Shown: one piece after another, positions 1-9,134 of the stretch
Layout: every line of letters begins with the position of its first letter
Numbering within the stretch: the stretch's first letter is position 1
Assembly: GCA_003024175.1 (NCBI GenBank)
Contig: MDYQ01000199.1
Location: forward strand, 1-52,478
Length of the DNA stretch: 52,478 bases
Source: Planoprotostelium fungivorum
Lineage: Eukaryota > Evosea > Variosea > Cavosteliida > Cavosteliaceae
Reading direction: 5' to 3'
Notes under the pieces: model-generated
Database searches by the model: none
The model's input: the letters and a program-made list of their open reading frames with translations, nothing else
What the model was told of the DNA's origin: nothing
Position numbers and translations under genes: made by a program

Positions 1-240
1 GTTCTTTGACTCGATTCCACGGATGAAGAGCAACATCAGTGACTTGTTGTCTTCCCTGAAAGCATGCCAGCAGTAATCAATGTCATGCATCCACATTCTC
101 AACGCGTTGTTGTTGATATTGTTGTTACCAATCAATATGGGGGACCCCATCTTATGCAGCTTCTTCCACACTCCTGTGAGGATGCCATAATGCATTCTCA
201 TGTCTCATAGCCACTGAGGTAGGCCCAGACCCACTTGGTT
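1..240 (-). pseudogene. open minus-strand fragment running off the left edge
   Basis: On the minus strand an ATG near position 203 opens a frame that runs to the window edge without a stop. It encodes about 67 residues containing NINNNALRMWMHDIDYCWHAF. It lies just downstream of the minus-strand ORF at 246-887 but in another frame. The two could be successive ORFs of one mobile element, or pieces of one decayed gene. I do not recognise a domain. The feature is partial because the window ends inside it. Confidence 0.25.
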
Positions 241-245
241 GGCAA

Positions 246-887
246 TCAACAAGTCAGAGGCTGAAGAGCAATTTCCTTCTCTGTTGTTATGGTAACCTCC
301 TCTGGTACTTGGGACACCTCCTTTGCTACAACAATTGGTGGTCTGTCTGGCTGCTTCTCTGCCTGTCTCATGTCTTGTGGCATAGGAGAGTCGAGTCCCT
401 GACGTTCTTGTGCTCTCATGGGTGTCACTGGTTCCACAACTTGTTGCTGACGTCCAGCCCCAGTTGTAGCGGTGACAGTGACGGGTTTAGGTGGTAACCT
501 CTCTTGGACAGACGTTATCAATGACGTTACATTGACTAGGGATGTCTTCAGACGATCAATATTTGACTCTGTCGAAGACCTATTCTCGTCCACCATGGCT
601 TGAAGACTGTTGATCATGTTGAACAGCTGTCTGTTCATTCCAGGAGGGTGATTGTTCTTCTCTGCTTCAGGTTGGTTGGAGTTATCCTCCCTCTTATTGT
701 CTTCTCCACCTCCAGTGGGACTAGCTACTTCTCTGTTGGCTGATTCCGACGTAGGAGACGAAGGGACAGAAGGTGAATCCTCCTCAACTTGTTTCAAGTT
801 GCTCCTCTCTGAGCTCTGAGGAGTGCGAGCCACTTTGGCTGGAGGTGTTGAGGACTTCCTTCCTTTTCTCTTGAATGATCTTGGCAT
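246..887 (-). CDS. low-complexity, possibly gag/ORF1-like protein of a mobile element
   Basis: This is a single uninterrupted 213-residue frame starting MPRSFKRKGRKSS. The first 80 residues are basic then Ser/Pro/Glu-rich. Residues about 85-125 form a predicted helical stretch (NRQLFNMINSLQAMVDENRS) that could be a coiled coil, followed by a Pro/Gln-rich tail. It has no intron, unlike every confident gene to the right. An intronless basic plus coiled-coil protein next to another broken frame is typical of the first ORF of a retroelement, but no reverse transcriptase is visible in the window. It could instead be a host disordered protein. Function unknown. Confidence 0.4.
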   Translation of the reverse strand: MPRSFKRKGRKSSTPPAKVARTPQSSERSNLKQVEEDSPSVPSSPTSESANREVASPTGGGEDNKREDNSNQPEAEKNNHPPGMNRQLFNMINSLQAMVDENRSSTESNIDRLKTSLVNVTSLITSVQERLPPKPVTVTATTGAGRQQQVVEPVTPMRAQERQGLDSPMPQDMRQAEKQPDRPPIVVAKEVSQVPEEVTITTEKEIALQPLTC

Positions 888-1225
888 GACCTGGCAACGA
901 AATCAACTCTCGTTCTGTAAACAGTGGTATATATATACGCTGTTCTTGCAGATGATCTCCCTGATGAAATCGATTGCCCAATCGATCTCACCAGTGATCT
1001 GATGATGTCCAAATCGTATCAAAGGGAGCTCAGACGTAATTGTCTACCCCTCATGGACTTTATAAACGCTTCTTCTCCAATGATATGATGGTATTCATTG
1101 TCTGGGACAGACTAGACCGGGTAGTAGGGATATGCATAGGACTTCTGCCATTGGCACTTACTTCATTGCTTTTTCTTTGACAGAAATTCAGTAAACAATA
1201 GAGGCCTGCAAACTTTTAAAGGAGC

Positions 1226-1719
1226 ATGTGTTCTTTTGTTAGTACGGAGAAAGCATATCCAGTCCAAATGTTGCCATCTGGAGATCATACATTGAAACAT
1301 GTGTTGCACTTGCCTAAGCAACAATTTCTGACTTTGGTGACATTGGGGAAGTGGGGGTCTGCAGAATTTGTTTCAAGTGCTCCTGTTCATATGGCAACAG
1401 AGATGGCAGGATATAATTGTTGGACAAGCAGTAGGTGTGATATCCTTGCCATATAAGATTCACTGTGATGCCAACACGGAGGTAGAGTTTGTTGTCATTG
1501 GGAACTTAATTGCAGGTCTTCTCAAGGCACTTGTGTAGCCAAGTCAGACATAGAGCTTCCTTTGGAGGATTTCCAGGCACATGTGGTATGTTCCTGCTGT
1601 TTGTACTGACTCCAATTGGGGCAGGGCATCTTTCACTTGTCACCATAGATGACACTATTGAATTCACTTATGGGACAGTGAGAGAGGAAGGTCTATTTGG
1701 CTTTATCAGACATTTATAG
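1226..1719 (+). pseudogene. decayed coding remnant
   Basis: Protein-like segments occur in different plus-strand frames separated by stops. One covers 1226-1456 (STEKAYPVQMLPSGDHTLKH), one about 1440-1538 (HCDANTEVEFVVIGNLIAGL) and one 1510-1719. No single frame or plausible GT..AG joins connect them well. They look like remnants of one degraded gene or transposon ORF. The foldback element at 1716-2705 begins at the end of this remnant. I cannot name the family. Confidence 0.25.
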
Positions 1720-2705
1720 GAATCAGCAAATGCCAAAGTGGTAGTAATTAATGAAGTTTTAAAACCTAGTTGATTCTTTGTACAGCATTGATGAAGCAAA
1801 ATGCAATTGAGAGATGATCCAACAGAGTGCATATGCTTCATCCAAAAAATTTGGTCTCAGCCAGGTGTTGTAAACTGCCAATTTGACAATGTGACAGCCA
1901 AGACTTACGCTCAATGAATCAGTCAATTGTTGAAATGTAATCTACATGTTACAAAAAAGACATAATTTTGAATCAATCAATGATACATGTAAAAAATACC
2001 AAAAGATACCCGCAAAATCTTGCTGTTTGTGCGCAGTGAGTGAATTTTTGGAAATATTTATGGTATTTTTTTAATCCACATCAACTCCATTGGACCATTG
2101 AAAAAAAACAAGAATATACAAACCCAATAGAGGCAAAAAACAAGAAATATGTTATGGAGTGATGCAATATCTGACGGACAACTTCAATTGCAATGATGAT
2201 GTACATGTGTCTTATGATTTTCACGGTCACATCAGAGCTTGTTTACAAATACAATAGACCGCACATGCGCGGTCTTGTTACAGTTATAATGTTAATGTTA
2301 AAATTTTAAAAAAAATATCAAAAAAACTCAGAAAATTCAGAAATAATTGCTCACTGCGCGTGCACGGACAGCTCGATTTTCAGTAATTTCCTGCATTTTT
2401 TTGCAGGTATTGTTGTGAAGTTATGTCCTTTTTTGTTGTATGTTCTCTATCAAAAGAAAGCAGACATGTGATTTACAGTCAATTTTAACAATTGACCGCT
2501 CAATTACTTGAAAGTATTGTCAACACATGGTCAAATTGACAATTCACATTGCCTGGCTGAGACACAAAGATTTCTAGATAAAGCATATATACTTTGTTGA
2601 AATTATCTTTCATTTGCATCTTGTTTCACCAATTCTGCATAATAACTCAACAAGATTGTACCATCTTTATTAATTACATCCACTTTGGCATTTGCTGATT
2701 CCTAT
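1716..2705. mobile_element. foldback / long-terminal-inverted-repeat element, about 990 bp
   Basis: The left end ATAGGAATCAGCAAATGCCA (from 1716) reappears in reverse complement at the right end (to 2705). By eye the similarity runs inward through about 230 bp of each arm, with shared blocks such as the segment around GTCTCAGCCAGG, at perhaps 75 percent identity. Inner arms also match: the GCGCAGTGAG motif near 2034 pairs with CTCACTGCGC near 2350. Close to the centre is a near-perfect hairpin at 2256-2275 (AGACCGC..GCGGTCT). There is no ORF of note inside. This is the structure of a non-autonomous foldback element. No target-site duplication is clear. Confidence 0.6.
2256..2275. repeat. central hairpin of the foldback element
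   Basis: The stem is AGACCGC / GCGGTCT around a 6-base loop, in otherwise AT-rich sequence. It sits about 55 bp from the geometric centre of the 1716-2705 element. Confidence 0.6.
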
Positions 2706-2824
2706 GCGTTCTTGTTTTTTCTCAATGGTCCAATATATACAGTACATACAAACAGAACACAGAAGATGTAAGGACCTGCAGAGACAATTCTGATGAAAGA
2801 TGTTTGGGAGGTAACATTCAGGAG

Positions 2825-4030
2825 TGTTCATCACAACTTGATGTGCAACAGCAGCTCTGTAAGCTTGTACATTTTTAAATAATTTGTGGCATATAGGACA
2901 CTGTGTCTTTGAATTCTACTGAGCAGCCTGTTGGGCAGCTTGCTGAATAGGGATAGCCTTTGTAGGGAGATTGATAGGTGGGGATTGACCCAGTGTTGAA
3001 GGACTGTTAGCCAGGCCAGGATAAGGTGTTGTAGGATAGTTTGCTTGGTACAGCACTGCAGGAGTCCCTCATCTGGTAGCACTCTATCCTCTCTAATCTT
3101 GCTCCCTCCTTCACTGTTCTTTGGAAATATTCTTCCATCATGAAAGTCTTTTTGTGCTGGTAGATGGGATTTTTCAACAGTAATTGTCTGAACACCATAC
3201 CTTAGATCTATGCTTGGTGCAGATGTCTCATCCTTCTGTTGCTCTACCAGTACTGAGCCAAATAACATGCATCTCAGATTTTTTTATCTGAAACTCTCCT
3301 CCTCTGATCAGTTGAGTGACTTGCCAATTGTTTCCTCCAAAGCAAATAAAGTCACTAGAATGGTCTTTGTTCTAATGAGAATATATGGGTGCATTACTAC
3401 TCTGCATCTCCATGCCACAATGTTGTGGATGACATTGTATTTGGCTCCAAAAATGGGCTTTCCAGACTTTTGAACCTGAACAGCTGCCTTGGCCTTGTCT
3501 CCTGAGCTTGTAGAGAAGCTGTCAAGACTGCCATGCTACACATGGTTCAAATTGAGCAATATAACATTACAACTCATCCCTTGTAGCAGTAAACCTCCAT
3601 ATATCTTTCAGTTCTCCACTCTTGTAGGAATTCCCAAAAATGAAGGGTGTGTATAATTCATTGCCAAAATGTGCAGGCTGTGTGACATCTATAGCAGTGG
3701 AGTATGGATAGTTGAGGTATCCTCCTCTGTTGTATCTGGGATTATCTCAGGGTTCTAAGTCTTGGGAGCACAGATAATCCACGTCCTCAAATCCAGCACT
3801 TCCAGTAGCATTATAACCTTGGCATTTAAAGCTGTGCGCTTGGGATGTACCAGATAGCAGTAATAGGGTGGTGAGTGATGATTCCACGTTTTCATCAGTG
3901 CCAAACTTGCTGGTACAAGATTATTTTTCTGTAGAAGGCAATTGTGCGTGAGCGCTAGCTCGAGTTTGAGAGTCTCCCATTGTTTTCCCACTCCAAAATA
4001 TTTATCTGCAATTACAGATATTTGAACCAC
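2825..4030 (-). pseudogene. decayed protein-coding region (minus strand)
   Basis: Several protein-like stretches lie on the minus strand in shifting frames, broken by stops and without matching splice sites. Examples are a segment near 3600-3740 (YNRGGYLNYPYSTAIDVTQP), one at 3330-3500 (GKPIFGAKYNVIHNIVAW), one at 3090-3268 (VEKSHLPAQKDFHDGRIFPK) and, near 2840-2895, a Cys pair followed by a His (CPICHKLFKNVQ) after a Gln/Ala-rich linker. The last may be a C2H2-type finger remnant. The stretches keep the same order and orientation, as expected for one gene eroded by frameshifts. Family not recognised. Confidence 0.3.
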
Positions 4031-4990
4031 ATGTCACTTTTATCAAAAACTTTTGAAAAATCAATCCAACCACACATACAGTACTTTGAGAGCATGTTGC
4101 ATCATCTGTAGTGTTAAGAGACCAAAATGTGATTTAGCAAATGTTGTGTATAATTCCTGCCTCTTAGCTACCACCCTTTGGAATTCTTGGGTACGTGATT
4201 TGGGTTTCCCAGTTGATAGTGAAATGGTGCATTGACCCCGCAGATAAGGGCATCTCAGATTGGTGTTGTGGACATGCTGAAAGAAGATGGCCTAGAAGAT
4301 GAGAGGATAAACCATGATGTCTAAATACTGAGAGGCTAATGTGACAGTTGGTAAATGTAAATATACATTGACATCTATGTAGATAGGCATCTAATTGAGT
4401 CATATATTATTACCTTGTTGTGGCCCACAGCAAATGGACAGTGAACGATACAGACTTGGAACCAATGTTGGGTTGGGCATGATATTACCCCAAGAAATGC
4501 TCAAAGGGTCTCTTCCGTGGAATACAGACCCAGGACCTGGAATAGAGTCAGAATGAGAGAGATAAGAACTGACATTGGTGAGGTGTTGTTACCTTTGGAC
4601 GCGCTCAAGACAATTCTATAAAGAGATGGCACAATATGGACTGAAGATCTGAAAAAAAATAAGTCAGATTGAAGACAGACCATACAATGAATGAGAGACA
4701 GTAATGATTCAAGAAGACGCGCCAACAGGAAGTAAGGTTGCTCCATGTTAGTTGTGAAAGGAACCAAGACCTCTCTTGCTTTTGTTATCATGTGATCACT
4801 GGTTTCATGAGGAGCTGATGGGAAATGGCTGGAGATGATTGCTAAGCGGAACAATTGAGGACCCTGAGAACAAGAGGAGCGTAGGTAAGATGCCCTGATG
4901 ATGATCTGATGGAGGTACTTGTGAAAGAGGGATTTTCTACCAATTAGTGTATAGGTATGGTCATTTCCAATCAAACACAAGCAAACACCT
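4030..4990. other. AT-rich stretch with no supportable gene
   Basis: A 159-codon minus-strand open frame (4501-4980) and shorter frames occur here, but their composition is unconvincing, there is no conserved motif and no flanking splice structure. I see no RNA gene or repeat of note. Confidence 0.4.
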
Positions 4991-5002
4991 CAACATCCAA
5001 AC

Positions 5003-5188
5003 ATGCCTCCCAAAGCTTTTAATTCTCCTGCTGAACTTGCACAGGCTGCCCAAGACTATGGCAGAAACACTCAGAGAGAACAGCTGTCTTATGTCACCCA
5101 AACTGGAAGTGCTGGTCAGAAAGTTTGTCTAAGAGAGGAGGAATTGAGCACCTCCAACATAACCAAAGATTTTCTGGACCATTTGTGA
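5003..5188 (+). CDS. small hypothetical protein, 61 aa
   Basis: An intact small frame starts MPPKAFNSPAELAQAAQDYG and ends DFLDHL, followed 9 bp later by AATAAA at about 5197. It is polar and mostly helical, with no signal peptide or membrane segment. The ATG and the nearby poly(A)-like hexamer make a small real gene possible. It sits at the junction between the AT-rich left part and the gene-dense right part of the window. Family not recognised; a chance ORF cannot be excluded. Confidence 0.3.
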   Translation: MPPKAFNSPAELAQAAQDYGRNTQREQLSYVTQTGSAGQKVCLREEELSTSNITKDFLDHL

Positions 5189-5368
5189 GGCACAAATAAA
5201 TTGATTTCAATTAAACTGAGCACACTCATATTTATCTCTTTGTGTTCGTCTCTTCATGACTCGGTCTCCTGGAGAAAGGGCTGTATCTACTTCCAGTCAC
5301 GGAGTGTTTTGAGCACGGGCGGGTTGTAGATATTATTACTACCCACAGAGCTGCTCATTTCTGTCGAG

Positions 5369-5899
5369 ATGCCGATGATGGATGAACCTGGCGGCATCAT
5401 TCACGAGCTACTGCTAACTGAAGAGGATTACCCGAACAACTATGTCCAAATGCACCATCCCGACGATTATAAGATGGTTGATTCGCCCATTACCCCAGAA
5501 AAGGTTCTAGTCCGAAGGGGTGTCGCTCATACTAGACTCATTCTAAGGAAAGTATAGTTATCTTTTGAATTCTTACACCGATGACGATGCAACAGAATCT
5601 CATTCTGTCTCAACGAAGAGAAGTATACTTCCGTCTCCTTTGTTTGTGATACTGGCGCACCTGGCTATCTCTACCTCTCGAAAAAAGCAAAGGATGCCAT
5701 CAAATCTCGTATCAAGGAGGACGAAGTCGGTTCTTTATACATCCAAGTGGGCGGGAAAAAATTCCTTGTGCATGATAGCCCTGCTCAGCACAACAGTTCA
5801 AATATTGTTGGTCTCCGTGCTCTTAAAATTTGGGGACTCGATCTCTCGCAGGGTGGTGACGATTCTTTTGAGTTCCACGCTTTACCACAACCTCTATAG
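5369..5899 (+). CDS. retropepsin-like protein with a DTGA motif (two exons)
   Basis: Exon 1 begins MPMMDEPGGIIHELLLTEED and ends near 5550 at TRLILRK, where a GTATAG donor follows. Exon 2 starts about 5611-5614 and runs to TAG at 5897-5899. It contains SVSFVCDTGAPGYLYLS, a hydrophobic strand followed by D-T-G-A and a loop, then GSLYIQVGGKKFLVHDS and NIVGLRALKIWGLDL. Strand-DTGA-later ILG-like strand is the layout of a single-lobe aspartic protease fold. Total length is about 155 aa, the size of one retropepsin lobe, so a homodimer would be needed for activity. The acceptor (GAAGAG or AGAAG) is atypical and the join is inferred from phase. No retroelement domains adjoin it. Confidence 0.5.
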
Positions 5900-6586
5900 A
5901 TATAAAAGAGATCAGACTGTCCTCTTCTATTTTTCTACATCTTGTCAATATAATTAACTATTGACGAACATAATTGAGCAGTCCTGAAGTTAGTTACAGT
6001 GCTGTCTTCAAATAATACACTGACTGTGTAAAGTGTGCTCTGAACACACAGATAGACATCAAATGGTTGCAAGGAGATGTATAGGTAAGAGAGGGATGTA
6101 CACAAAGCATGTTCTTAGCAGATACAAAGAGAAACACCACACTTAACGCCAACCTGACGAAAAAGAGAGATCACCGTCTCTCATTTGCCTGTAAGTGCTA
6201 TCAGTCGTGAGAACCTCGTCTCATCACTTAGACGTAGTCGGGAAATAAACGGAAAATACACGTCTCCGTGTTCTCTCTTTTTCGTCAAGTTGGCGTTACT
6301 TAAGGCCCACCCACATGCCCCTGTTAGCCATGCCACTATGTGGTAAGGCTACTATCATTTGGGATGCAGTGTTTTCCACCCAGTCTGTACAAAGCATGCT
6401 CTGGGCACACAAAAGCTTACAAATGTTTTGCAGAGAATTTATAAACTGATCACAGGAAACAAGCATTCAGTGTGTGTTGAGTTGTAGATAAATCCGCTAT
6501 AATATCCCCTTTTTATATGAGTTTGGCCCTCGAAGCAAGTGTTCAGAAAAGGCAATCTTCTGATGTGAGCATTCAATAACGAAGCA
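5900..6586. other. intergenic region with MITE-like element and short repeats
   Basis: No coding sequence is convincing here. The region contains the inverted-repeat element at 6146-6296. Two similar segments read GTGTAAAGTGTGCTCTGAAC near 6027 and TGTACAAAGCATGCTCTGGG near 6389; a third partial copy is near 6103. These may be footprints of further small repeats. Confidence 0.4.
6146..6296. mobile_element. MITE-like element, 151 bp, with TA flanks
   Basis: The left terminus ACGCCAACCTGACGAAAAAG (from 6146) matches the reverse complement of the right terminus (ending 6296) over about 24 bp with one mismatch. TA dinucleotides flank both sides (6144-6145 and 6297-6298), as in Tc1/mariner-type target duplications. 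Internal sequence also shows partial complementarity around GTCTC blocks. There is no ORF. Only one copy lies in this window. Confidence 0.6.
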
Positions 6587-8610
6587 ATGATGGTCGTTGC
6601 CACCCCTTCCCGTTCAGTAGAGGGTAAGGATGGCGCCTCAGACGGTGATGATGTCGAGATCTCCTGGATGACATCATCGAGACCTCAAATCTCAATGCAG
6701 AGATCCTGAAGCGATTGTATTGTTTGATGGGAATATCCACGTCTTTGTTTCACTGCGATGGAAGTCCACCAACTGGTAAAGCGACGATGCTGATGTTGTT
6801 CGGGAATTTGAGGGAAATACCAATCTAGCATCGTCTCTGTACCAGTAGGTGTCGTAGAAAACGGCCCTCTGTGCCAATTTCAACACATTGGCACCTTCAG
6901 CCATCTACTGCACTACGTAGAACTTTCAAGATTTCGCTCACAAACTGAAGGATGGCATTCACAAAGCCATCTTCCCGTTTCTGGAATGGATCCGTCATGA
7001 TGTCGGAAGACAATTTTATAGGGAACACAATCGCGGAATTGCGATTTCCATACGCTGGTCCTGGCGATGTGCACATTTAACTAACGGCATGAACGTGAGA
7101 GCCCTTGGCTTGCTACTGTTTTGACCATAGTAGTTCCTGCGCAGATCCCATTCTTCCACTGTAAGGTCCAAAAAGGAGGCGGGGGTGATTTATACTTCTC
7201 GTATGCATCACTGACAAGGATCAGTCTCGTGGCGGAAGCGAAATCCATGAATCAAAGAGCGATGAACTAGGTGAGTTGTTCAGATGGTCGTCCGCCAATC
7301 AGTTCCTAAGACATCACCTCTCTTATTGATGAACACATCCGAGAATTCATAGAAGATGGATCATTAAGACCTTCTCTTCTTCAAGAAGATCTAGCCAAGG
7401 TGATGCAATCTATCAACTGAACTCAATCCCCCAGGTACAGAACAAATTAGAATCTCTTCAGAGGCAGCTCTCCGCTATGAAGTTGATGTTAGCGACTTAC
7501 GAAGGGCAAAATAACGAGAGAGGAGCAGGACCGGTCCGATCTCAGGTGAATTACTAATTGATGGAAATAAACAGAATAGGTCTCCATTCTGGCGGTGGAT
7601 GTGGTCAAGTTTGAAGAATTATGCGAGCGCATCAAGAGAGCCCTAGTTCCCAACCATCGATTGAAAAATAACGTCAGAGCATCTCAGAGTGAGGATACAA
7701 GAGATCCTCAGTCACTCATGATATAACAGTGAAGAGAGACAACGTGAGAAGTCAAGTCTTCAGCCGAATGACATCCATACCCTCCTCCAACCAATCCTCT
7801 TTGGAATATTCTCGACACAACAGCATTCTTGTTGCGGGTGATAATCCTTCTCCCTCCACTCTTTCCTGATGCGTTTGGACCAGCAACAAGCCAATTCGCA
7901 GTGGAGGAGACATTCGAGCAGGCCATAGCCCTCTTCGACTTCAACGTGAGTTCCACCATTGAGGGAGAACTGATGAGAGGAAGCCAATCGAGGACAACAG
8001 CAGTGAGATGAAGTTGTTCAAGGGAGAAACTGTCATCGTCGTCTCGGTGGATGATGACATGTGGTGGGAGGGCATTACAGAGGACGGAAGAGAAGGTTTC
8101 TTCCCCAGAGCTTATGTTCAGCTGCTCAAGGACAGAGTGGAGGATGAGGTGAGGCAGAGAAGAGAGGAGAGAAGTGACTTTACCAGGTAGAGAAGACGAT
8201 AGAGGGAAAGGTGTTGTACAATTATTCAGCCAGATCGGAGGGCGAGCTCGATATCGTGTTGGGTCAGATCGTTCAGATCCTATCCACAGATAACGAAGAG
8301 TGGTGGGAAGGTAGTTGTGCACAATAGTTTGAGAAAATGATTTATGAGAACAGTGGAATACAAGGGAATGAAGGGATATGTACCGAGGAATTATTTGGGA
8401 TTATTGAACGAAGAGAAGAACGGAGAGAAGAATGGAGAGGAGAAGAATGGAGAGGAGAAGAATGGAGAGGAGAAGAATGGAGAGAAAGATGACAAGACGA
8501 CCCCAAAGGCATCTGTGACGCTACCTTCATCCAGCACCATTCGCAGAGAATCACGCGCTCTTTTTGATAGTATCAATCAGTCTGTTTCATCAGACCAAGT
8601 TGTATCGTGA
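6587..8610 (+). CDS. helical protein with two C-terminal SH3 domains (multi-exon)
   Basis: A consistent splice model runs from ATG 6587 (MMVVATPSRSVE) to TGA 8608-8610. The N-terminal part is helical (DLLDDIIETSNLNAEILKRL, FAHKLKDGIHKAIFPFLEW); a BAR-like fold is possible but unproven. A coiled-coil part follows (VQNKLESLQRQLSAMKLM, about 7436-7550). SH3-1 (about 7910-8140) has ALFDFN, the WW pair in DDDMWWEG and GFFPRAYVQLL. SH3-2 (about 8198-8405) has VLYNYSARSEGELD, EEWWEG and GYVPRNYLGLL. Both carry the ALYDY-like, WW and PxxY ligand-binding elements. The C-terminus holds EEKNG repeats. Such proteins usually link membranes or the actin cytoskeleton to Pro-rich partners. Introns are 34-75 nt; the exon joins at 6715-6920 are least certain. 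Confidence 0.7.
8407..8490 (+). repeat. 15-bp coding tandem repeat (EEKNG units)
   Basis: About five imperfect copies of GAATGGAGAGGAGAA lie in frame just after the second SH3 domain, giving repeated Glu-Glu-Lys-Asn-Gly. Copies are nearly identical at DNA level, so the array is probably young and length-variable. Confidence 0.75.
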
Positions 8611-8741
8611 GTTTATCCATAAATATGGAACAGAGAGCGCAGGAGCAATATAGAACATAGAGCGTATATTACCTGATTATTTATAATCAAAAGCTGAAGA
8701 GAAACAGGGGGCGTGTCCGGGCATCAACAGACAGCGCAAAG

Positions 8742-9123
8742 ATGGTTCCCAAGCCCCTACCAAGTCTTCCAATTAAAAAGATCGGAGAGGGTGTGTATAT
8801 TATATTCTTAGGAATGATAGATTCATGTTCATAGGTCCCGGTTTTCGATCATCATCGCAAGGAAAGGGGTAATCTTTTCGTAAAAAGCATGTGTGAAAGC
8901 ATTTATTGAATGAATCCAGAGATGTCCCCGATTATTCGAACAAGTTGTTTGAGGCATTGAATAAGTTGGAAAGCAGCACCCCTCAAACATTAGGCGAGGA
9001 CATTAGAAGGGTGCAAAGAGGGTGCAGGATGCAGCTAATCTATTCAAGGTCAGAAAGGAAGCGGAGGATATGAAGTCCTTGTATGAGGCTGCCCTCAAAC
9101 GCGCAATCTCATCCATCACATAA
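8742..9123 (+). CDS. small helical hypothetical protein, about 82 aa, four exons
   Basis: ATG 8742 opens MVPKPLPSLPIKKIGEG. Introns follow at GTGTGT (ends TCATAG), GTAATC (ends AATCCAG) and GTGCAA (9011-9048, ends TTCAAG), all in phase. The spliced product continues through DVPDYSNKLFEALNKLESS and ends VRKEAEDMKSLYEAALKRAI then SSIT and TAA at 9121-9123. The C-terminal 55 residues form two amphipathic helices, as in small subunits of coiled-coil complexes. No signal peptide or TM segment. Without the third intron the frame would break, which is why it was placed there. Family not recognised. Confidence 0.55.
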
Positions 9124-9134
9124 AAAGAGGTATT

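Noticed and set aside
6777-6925. A BAR-like reading frame interrupted by three TAG codons, suggesting TAG reassigned to glutamine.
   Set aside because: A model with introns starting at GTAAAG (6776) and GTAGGT (6845) removes all the stops in phase, and other genes in the window use TAG, TAA and TGA as terminators.
6692-6998. Minus-strand frame starting MTDPFQKREDGFVNAILQF, looking like a gene start.
   Set aside because: It lies antisense to exons of the SH3 gene, whose splice model is consistent along its length, and the minus frame stops after about 33 codons without a matching donor.
7708-8322. 204-codon open frame on the minus strand.
   Set aside because: It is the antisense shadow of the two SH3 domains and has no family features.
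9011-9018. Two apparent 8-nt frame-breaking insertions with the same core (AGGGTGCMAAGAGGGTG) at 9008 and 9696, suggesting micro-introns or translational bypassing.
   Set aside because: Ordinary GT..AG introns explain both. At the first site a 38-nt intron (9011-9048) keeps phase. At the second a GTGAGG intron from 9711 to about 9778 keeps phase. The shared core is probably coincidence.
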